Part shown: in pieces, positions 58,607 through 64,000 of the stretch | Position numbering within the stretch: position 1 is the first letter of the stretch | Layout of the letters: the number at the start of each line of letters is the position of its first letter | From: Hyphomicrobiales bacterium | GTDB lineage: Bacteria > Pseudomonadota > Alphaproteobacteria > Rhizobiales > Beijerinckiaceae | Length of the DNA stretch: 64,000 bases | NCBI GenBank assembly: GCA_027483505.1 | Contig: JAIXUP010000076.1 | Span: 62,001-126,000 of the forward strand | Reading direction: 5' to 3' | The notes under the pieces: model-generated | Databases searched by the model: none | Seen by the model: only the letters and a program-made list of their open reading frames with translations | Told to the model about the DNA's origin: nothing | Made by a program: the position numbers and the translations under genes

Positions 58607-59161
58607 ATGCCTCGTCTGTTCACCGGCCTCGAAGTCCCGCCTGATATCGCGCTTCTTCTGTCCCTTCACCGCGGCGGCCTCTCGGGCGCGCGCTGGATCG
58701 AGCCATCCGATTACCACATCACCTTGCGCTTCATCGGCGATGTGGATCGATCAACCGCCCGCGACGCCTTCGATTTCCTGGCGGACATCCAGCGCGGGCC
58801 GGTCACCGTCACGCTTGACGAGATCGCCAGCTTCGGTGGCGACAAGCCCCATTCGATCTTCGCGCGGGTTTTGCCAAGCGCGGCTCTCGCCGAATTGCAG
58901 GGCGAACATGAGCGGCTGATGCGGCGTATCGGCCTGCCGGCGGAAACGCGCAAGTTCGTGCCCCATGTCACGCTCGGACGCCTCAAGGGCGCGTCGCCCC
59001 TCGCGGTGGCCGATTATCTCTCGACGCGGGCGCTGCTGCGTCCGCTGCAGTTCACGGCGAGCCGGTTTGTCCTGTACTCGTCCCGCGCCTCGACCGGCGG
59101 CGGCCCCTACATCGTGGAAGCGGCCTATCCGCTTGTCGAACGTCTCAGGCGGGCCATCTGA
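58607..59161 (+). CDS. thpR: RNA 2',3'-cyclic phosphodiesterase ThpR
   Basis: This 184-residue 2H-superfamily enzyme opens 2',3'-cyclic phosphate ends of RNA. The two HxTx motifs are HITL (37-40) and HVTL (120-123), with the start [14 protein letters not shown] typical. ATG 58607 is chosen; the open frame begins at 58538 but without conservation. It is followed 32 bases later by phhB. Confidence 0.92.
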   Translation: MPRLFTGLEVPPDIALLLSLHRGGLSGARWIEPSDYHITLRFIGDVDRSTARDAFDFLADIQRGPVTVTLDEIASFGGDKPHSIFARVLPSAALAELQGEHERLMRRIGLPAETRKFVPHVTLGRLKGASPLAVADYLSTRALLRPLQFTASRFVLYSSRASTGGGPYIVEAAYPLVERLRRAI

Positions 59162-59193
59162 GATCCGACAGGTTTCGATCACGGGAGAAGGCC

Positions 59194-59481
59194 ATGGCCA
59201 GCAAACTCGATCCGGCAACGCGCAGCCAGGCGCTCGCGTCGCTCAGCGGCTGGGCCGAAGTGCAGGGCCGCGACGCCATCACCAAGCGCTTTGTCTTCGC
59301 CGACTTCAACGCAGCCTTCGGCTGGATGACGCGCGTGGCGCTGATCGCCGAGAAAATGGACCATCACCCCGAATGGTTCAATGTCTACCGCACCGTGGAT
59401 GTCACGCTCTCGACCCATGATGCGGGTGGTGTCAGCGCGCTCGACATCACGTTGGCCAGGGCCATGGACGCGATCGCCTGA
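59194..59481 (+). CDS. phhB: 4a-hydroxytetrahydrobiopterin dehydratase (PhhB/PCD)
   Basis: This 95-residue pterin-4a-carbinolamine dehydratase recycles oxidised tetrahydropterin. The family signature is [21 protein letters not shown], in which two adjacent His bind the pterin, with [19 protein letters not shown] before it. No phenylalanine hydroxylase gene is seen nearby, so the partner reaction is not known. It converges with the RluA-type gene, four bases between stops. Confidence 0.93.
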   Translation: MASKLDPATRSQALASLSGWAEVQGRDAITKRFVFADFNAAFGWMTRVALIAEKMDHHPEWFNVYRTVDVTLSTHDAGGVSALDITLARAMDAIA

Positions 59482-59484
59482 GGC

Positions 59485-60258
59485 TCAGCCCGGCCAGCCG
59501 CAGGCGGTGAGGCGCCCGCGCATGTGGGCGGGCGCGGGGGCCTCGACTTGAACCGGGGGCCTGTTCGGATGGAGCGGAATGGTGATCGCGCGGGCATGCA
59601 GATGCAGCCCCGGCCCGCCGAAGCGCGGACCCAGGCCATAGACGGGATCACCGAGAATCGGCCAGCCGGAGGCCTGGCAGTGGACGCGGAGCTGATGGGT
59701 GCGTCCGGTCAGCGGTTCAAGCTCAAGCCAGGTCAGCGAGCGGTCCTCCGCGCGGCCAAGGACCGTCCAGCGCGTCGCGGATGGCAGGCCGTTCGCATCG
59801 ACCTTCATCCACCAGCCGCGGGCAGGGTCGAGCTTGCCGAGCGGCAGGTCGATGCGTCCGGCATCTTCCGCGGGCGATCCTTCGACGATGGCCCAATAGG
59901 TCTTCGCGATCGCCCCGGCCTTGAAAAGGTCGCCGAGCCGGGTCAGGGCCTGACGGTGGCGCCCGAGGACCAGACAGCCCGAGGTATCGCGGTCCAGCCG
60001 GTGCGCCAGTTCCGGCGGTCTGGGCAGGCCAAAGCGCAGCGCGGGAAAGTAGCGGTCGAGCGGCACGTCGGCATGGCCGCCCGTCTTTCTTGCGGCGTTG
60101 AGCTTGCTTTGCGCGCTCTCAGGGCCCTTGTGAACCGGCATTCCCGCCGGCTTGTCGATCACAAGCATCATCGCGTCGCGATGAAGCACGCGCGCCAGCA
60201 TGTCCGCCTCTGTCGGCGGCGTCGCGGGCTGTTGCGCGATGGTGTCTTTCGGTGTCAT
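59485..60258 (-). CDS. RluA-family RNA pseudouridine synthase
   Basis: This 257-residue pseudouridine synthase has the catalytic motif HRLDRDTSGCLVLGR with the nucleophilic Asp, the start LVIDKPAGMPVHKGP and the later LTGRTHQLRVHC. It has no S4 domain. The target (23S rRNA or tRNA) is not assignable. ATG 60258 is chosen; frames to 60501 run into the ftsY 5' region. It is divergent from ftsY by 65 bases. Confidence 0.9.
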   Translation of the reverse strand: MTPKDTIAQQPATPPTEADMLARVLHRDAMMLVIDKPAGMPVHKGPESAQSKLNAARKTGGHADVPLDRYFPALRFGLPRPPELAHRLDRDTSGCLVLGRHRQALTRLGDLFKAGAIAKTYWAIVEGSPAEDAGRIDLPLGKLDPARGWWMKVDANGLPSATRWTVLGRAEDRSLTWLELEPLTGRTHQLRVHCQASGWPILGDPVYGLGPRFGGPGLHLHARAITIPLHPNRPPVQVEAPAPAHMRGRLTACGWPG

Positions 60259-60323
60259 GCGGAACCGGGTAACGACAGTGAAGGCCTGCCGCAAGGCTGG
60301 CAGCGTCAGGATGCAGTGCGCCG

Positions 60324-61481
60324 ATGAGCGATGAGACCAAGAAGCCGGGCTTTCTGGCCCGTCTGTTCGGGCGCGGGGACAAGCCCCCGCCAAACCCGCA
60401 GCCGGAACCGGACGTCGCCCTGCCGTTGCTTCCGGAGCCGTCAGGAGTCGCCGCGCCGTCCGCTCCTGACATCCAGGCGCCCCGGAGCGAGAGCCTGCCA
60501 CCGCCTGCGGTCTTGCCCGTGGCGCGCGAGGCGGCGGCGTCTCCCGCCCAGCCGAAGAAGAGCTGGTGGACCCGCCTCAGCGAGGGGTTGTCCCGCACGT
60601 CATCCCAGCTGACAAGCGGAATCACCGACCTTTTCACCAAGCGCAAACTCGATGCGGCGACCCTTGATGATCTGGAAGACATCCTGATCCAGGCTGATCT
60701 CGGCGTCGACACGGCCGCACGCGTCGCCAAAGTGGTCGGATCAAGCCGCTACGAGAAGGGCATCAGCGGCGACGAGGTCAGGGCGATCCTGGCGCGGGAA
60801 GTCGAGGACATCCTCGCGCCCGTGGCGAAGCCGCTGGTTGTGGACAGCGCCCAACGGCCTTTCGTGCTCCTGATGGTCGGCGTCAACGGTTCGGGCAAGA
60901 CGACCACCATCGGCAAGCTGGCCGCAAAGTTCCGGTCCGAGGGACGTTCGGTGATGCTGGCGGCGGGCGACACGTTCCGCGCTGCGGCGATCGAACAGCT
61001 CAAGGTCTGGGGTGAGCGGACCGGCGCGGAGGTGGTGGCGCGCGAGCAAGGCGCCGACGCGGCCGGGCTCGCCTTCGATGCGCTGACCCAGGCGCGGGCG
61101 GCCGGAACCGACGTGCTCCTCGTCGACACGGCGGGGCGGCTGCAGAACAAGACCGAACTGATGGCGGAGCTTGCCAAGGTCGTCCGCGTCCTGCGCAAGG
61201 TCGACGCCTCGGCGCCGCATGCGGTGCTGCTCGTGCTGGATGCGACGGTCGGCCAGAATGCGCTGGCGCAGGTCGAGGTCTTCCGCGACGTGGCCGGGGT
61301 GACGGGGCTGGTGATGACCAAGCTCGACGGCACGGCGCGCGGCGGCATCCTGGTGTCGCTCGCCTCGAAATTCGGCCTGCCGGTGCATTTCATCGGGGTC
61401 GGCGAGGCCGTCGACGATCTCGAGCCCTTCGATGCGGGCGATTTCGCCCGGGCCGTGGCGGGACTGGAGAGGGGACCATGA
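60324..61481 (+). CDS. ftsY: Signal recognition particle receptor FtsY
   Basis: FtsY is the membrane-associated SRP receptor GTPase. The 385-residue protein has an acidic/proline-rich A region (about 1-85), an N domain and a G domain. The G domain has [31 protein letters not shown] and [10 protein letters not shown]. It overlaps yciB by four bases, the common alphaproteobacterial ftsY-yciB order. Confidence 0.96.
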   Translation: MSDETKKPGFLARLFGRGDKPPPNPQPEPDVALPLLPEPSGVAAPSAPDIQAPRSESLPPPAVLPVAREAAASPAQPKKSWWTRLSEGLSRTSSQLTSGITDLFTKRKLDAATLDDLEDILIQADLGVDTAARVAKVVGSSRYEKGISGDEVRAILAREVEDILAPVAKPLVVDSAQRPFVLLMVGVNGSGKTTTIGKLAAKFRSEGRSVMLAAGDTFRAAAIEQLKVWGERTGAEVVAREQGADAAGLAFDALTQARAAGTDVLLVDTAGRLQNKTELMAELAKVVRVLRKVDASAPHAVLLVLDATVGQNALAQVEVFRDVAGVTGLVMTKLDGTARGGILVSLASKFGLPVHFIGVGEAVDDLEPFDAGDFARAVAGLERGP

Positions 61482-62101
61482 CGGACAAGGCGCGATCCGC
61501 ACCGGATCATCAGGTCAACCCGCTGCTTAAGCTTGGCCTTGAATTCGGGCCGCTGGCGATCTTCTTCTTCGCCAACTCCTATGGCGACCGCTGGTTCGGC
61601 GTCAGCAGCGAGCAGCGCATCTTCGTGGCGACGGGCATCTTCATGGCGGCGTCGCTTGCGTCGCTCGTGCTGTCGAAGATCCTGCTCAACCATCTGCCAC
61701 GCATGGCGCTGATCAATGCGGTGGTGGTGACCGTGTTCGGCGGCTTGACGCTGGCCCTGCACGACGAACTGTTCATCAAACTCAAGCCAACCATCGTCAA
61801 TACCCTGTTCGGCTGCGTGCTGCTGGGCGGCCTGGCGCTGGGCCGTCCGCTGTTACCCTATGTGCTCGACAGCGTGATGAGCCTGACCGACGAGGGCTGG
61901 CGCAAGCTGACCTTCCGCTGGGGGCTGTTCTTCTTCGTGCTCGCCACCGTCAACGAGGTTGTCTGGCGGAATTTCTCGACCGACTTCTGGGTCGGCTTCA
62001 AGGTCTGGGGAATCATGCCGCTGACGGTCGCCTTCGCGCTCAGCCAGACGCCGCTGATCCTGAAACACGAGGTCAAGGACGAGGACCACCAGCCGGGCTG
62101 A
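61478..62101 (+). CDS. yciB: Inner-membrane septation protein YciB/IspZ
   Basis: This 207-residue inner-membrane protein has about five helices. The family pattern [15 protein letters not shown] is near residues 25-39, and [21 protein letters not shown] and [13 protein letters not shown] are conserved. It has roles in septation and envelope integrity. Its ATG overlaps the ftsY stop. Confidence 0.92.
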   Translation: MTDKARSAPDHQVNPLLKLGLEFGPLAIFFFANSYGDRWFGVSSEQRIFVATGIFMAASLASLVLSKILLNHLPRMALINAVVVTVFGGLTLALHDELFIKLKPTIVNTLFGCVLLGGLALGRPLLPYVLDSVMSLTDEGWRKLTFRWGLFFFVLATVNEVVWRNFSTDFWVGFKVWGIMPLTVAFALSQTPLILKHEVKDEDHQPG

Positions 62102-62176
62102 GCGCCGCTGCCGGGGATGCTTGCCATCGCAAAGCAAGCCGGTGCATGCTGACGCGATCAACAAGGATCCGCGCAG

Positions 62177-63262
62177 ATGCAGTCCATCCCGCCACTGTCA
62201 TCCCGACTGAGCCGCCGGCGGTTCCTGGCCGCATCGTCGGCGCTCGCGCTGTCCGGTCCCGCCTTCGCGCAGAACGCGTCCGTCTCGGGCCAGATCACGC
62301 TGATGGCCTATGCCGGCATTTTCCAGGACAACTACATCCGCACCGTGGTCGAGCCGTTCCAGCGCGCCTTCCCGAATGTGAAGGTGAACTACACCGCCGG
62401 CGGCACCTCCGCCCAGATGCTCGGCACGATCCGGGCGCAGAAGGCCGATCCGCAGGTCGATATCGTGATCTTCGACGTCTCGACCTCGGGCATCGGCAAT
62501 GCCGAGGGGTTGTTCTCGCGCATCACGCCGGAGGAAGCGCCGTCGCTCGCCGAACTCTACCCCGAAGCGCGGGCCGTGGGCGGCCCCTTCGGCCCGGCCG
62601 TGACCTATGACCACCTCGTGCTGGTGTTCGACCGGCAGAACCTCACTCCGCCGCTGACGAAGCTCGCCGATCTGTGGCGGCCGGACCTTCGCGGCCTTCT
62701 GGCCATTTCGGCGCCACCGAACATCCAGGGCCTCGCCATGACAGCGATGGTCACGAAGATGGCGGGCGGCGACCACGTGCGCAGCATCGATCCGGGCATC
62801 AGCAAGCTGCGCGAGCTGGCGCCATCGATCCAGACCTATGATCCAAACCCCGACGGCTACACTCTGATCCTCAACGGCATCGTGCGGGTCGCGACCGGAT
62901 GGAACGCGCGGGCCCAGCTCTACTCGGATGAAACCAACGGCCGGCTGGGCGTCGTCCTGCCGCCGGAAGGGTCGGTGTTCCAGATCAACACCATCAACAT
63001 CCCCGAGGGCGCGAAGAACCGGGCCGCTGCCGTGGCCTTCGTCAATTATGCGCTCTCGCGCGCAGCCCAGAAGGCCTTCACCGAACGCATGTTCTACGCG
63101 CCGACCAATGCGCAGGCCGATGTCGCGCCCGCAGCGCTGGCGCGGACGGCTGCTTCGGCGGAAAACCGGGCCCGGATGATTCCTGTCGACTGGGCCGAGA
63201 TCGCCAAGGTGCGCGATCAATGGAACAACCGCTGGCGGCGCGAAATCATCAGTGCGCGCTGA
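62177..63262 (+). CDS. ABC transporter substrate-binding protein, polyamine/iron-type (PotD-like)
   Basis: This 361-residue extracytoplasmic solute-binding protein starts with a Tat-like signal (SRRRFLAASSALALSG, twin Arg, then AFAQ). The body resembles family 1/PotD-type binding proteins with INTINIPEGAKNRAAAVAFVNYALS. The ligand cannot be deduced. The ATPase gene of the same transporter begins nine bases downstream. Confidence 0.88.
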   Translation: MQSIPPLSSRLSRRRFLAASSALALSGPAFAQNASVSGQITLMAYAGIFQDNYIRTVVEPFQRAFPNVKVNYTAGGTSAQMLGTIRAQKADPQVDIVIFDVSTSGIGNAEGLFSRITPEEAPSLAELYPEARAVGGPFGPAVTYDHLVLVFDRQNLTPPLTKLADLWRPDLRGLLAISAPPNIQGLAMTAMVTKMAGGDHVRSIDPGISKLRELAPSIQTYDPNPDGYTLILNGIVRVATGWNARAQLYSDETNGRLGVVLPPEGSVFQINTINIPEGAKNRAAAVAFVNYALSRAAQKAFTERMFYAPTNAQADVAPAALARTAASAENRARMIPVDWAEIAKVRDQWNNRWRREIISAR

Positions 63263-63270
63263 CCCGCCGT

Positions 63271-64000
63271 ATGTCGCACCTCACCCTGAACCGGCTGTCG
63301 AAGCGCTATGGCGAGACGGTCGCTGTGGCGGATGTGTCGCTCTCGGTGGCGAGGGGTGAGTCGGTCGCGCTTCTCGGCCCGTCCGGCTGCGGCAAGACCA
63401 CGACGCTGCGCATGATCGCCGGGCTGATCCAGCCCTCTGCCGGAGCGATCGAGGTGCTGGGCGTCGACGTGACGCAGGTTCCGGCGCACCGGCGCAACAT
63501 GGGCTATGTCTTCCAGTCCTATGCCTTGTTTCCGCACATGTCGGTCGCGGCCAATGTCGGCTTCGGGCTCGACGAGCGTGGCGTCGGACGCAGCGAGCGT
63601 GACCGGCGGGTCGCGGCGGCACTGTCCCAGGTGCGGCTCGAGGGATTGTCGGCCCGAAAGCCGCGCGAACTCTCCGGCGGCCAGCAGCAGCGGGTGGCGC
63701 TTGCCCGCGCGCTGGTGATCGAACCGGATGTCCTGCTGCTCGACGAAAGCCTGTCGAACCTTGACGCCAGGCTGCGCGACGCCATGCGTCTTGAAATCCG
63801 CGACCTGCAGCGGTCGCTCGGCATCACCACGCTGTTCGTCACCCATGACCAGACCGAGGCGCTGACGCTGTGCGACCGCATCGCCGTGATGCACGCGGGC
63901 CGCGTCGAACAGATCGCCGATCCGGTCACGATCTACGAGCGTCCCGCCTCCCGCTTCGTGGCTGAGTTCGTCGGCCGCAGCGTGGTCCTGCCCGTCGAGC
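63271..64000 (+). CDS. ABC transporter ATP-binding protein (PotA-like), partial
   Basis: This ABC importer ATPase is cut by the window end, with 243 codons visible. Walker A is GPSGCGKTTT, the signature is LSGGQQQRVALARA and Walker B is LLLDESLSNLD. The Q-loop VFQSYALFPHMSV is typical of polyamine, iron and sulphate importers. It is cotranscribed with the binding protein; the permeases should lie beyond the window. Confidence 0.92.
   Translation, partial: MSHLTLNRLSKRYGETVAVADVSLSVARGESVALLGPSGCGKTTTLRMIAGLIQPSAGAIEVLGVDVTQVPAHRRNMGYVFQSYALFPHMSVAANVGFGLDERGVGRSERDRRVAAALSQVRLEGLSARKPRELSGGQQQRVALARALVIEPDVLLLDESLSNLDARLRDAMRLEIRDLQRSLGITTLFVTHDQTEALTLCDRIAVMHAGRVEQIADPVTIYERPASRFVAEFVGRSVVLPVE

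Noticed and set aside
62177-64000. A horizontally acquired transporter island
   Set aside because: Base composition and codon use look like those of the neighbours, and no mobile-element gene or repeat is present.

Overview
The window is a 64 kb piece of a GC-rich alphaproteobacterial chromosome. Gene order and protein features fit the Hyphomicrobiales (Rhizobiales). The markers are the metK / PraR-like regulator / lnt / corC / ybeY / phoH / miaB block, the ppsR-hemE junction, rsmG next to parAB, a large NAD-glutamate dehydrogenase, SecB, and a Tim44-domain protein beside MltA. The genus cannot be fixed from sequence reading alone. No tRNA, rRNA, insertion sequence, CRISPR array or prophage was seen. 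Nearly all of it is conserved core genome.

Left arm (1-20455). Almost every gene is on the minus strand, in tightly overlapping groups: (a) tsaB-rimI-plsC-miaB-phoH-ybeY-corC-lnt-HTH regulator-metK-trmB, with nfuA just upstream; (b) Tim44-mltA-smr-xre followed by an adenosine-kinase-like gene and an aminotransferase; (c) ppsR-maf-aroE-coaE-dnaQ. secB is the only plus-strand gene here.

Origin region (20456-29527). The strand bias flips at the ppsR/hemE junction. The 384-bp gap there has the context of the Caulobacter chromosomal origin, which lies between hemE and RP001, a gene of the same family as ppsR. It contains an exact CtrA box (TTAA-N7-TTAA), a near-consensus DnaA box with weaker neighbours, and an AT-rich stretch before hemE. 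To its right come hemE, hemJ, rho, mnmE, mnmG, rsmG, parA and parB on the plus strand. Two perfect 16-bp parS sites flank mnmG, one of them inside rsmG. The region therefore holds a predicted oriC plus the ParABS partition system.

Right arm (29532-64000). Orientation is mixed. It holds holA-lptE-leuS; a PLP-homeostasis gene; an L,D-transpeptidase, an OmpR-type regulator and a stand-alone cyclic-nucleotide-binding protein; xthA; a LolA-like protein; ftsK, with a second exact CtrA box upstream; amt and glnK; tesB; a UbiH-type hydroxylase; a Trm112-like protein; NAD-GDH; a peroxidase-like protein; a DUF2794 protein; a Bax-inhibitor-1 protein; an ABC pair beside a TesA-like esterase; an aldo/keto reductase; thpR; a pterin dehydratase; an RluA-type synthase; ftsY-yciB; and the start of an ABC importer operon cut by the window end.

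The most interesting signals are regulatory: the predicted oriC with its CtrA box, the CtrA box before ftsK, the parS pair, a terminator-like hairpin encoded inside the start of trmB, a possible switch in the rho leader, and an unexplained structured gap at 51453-51782. No clearly novel protein system was found.
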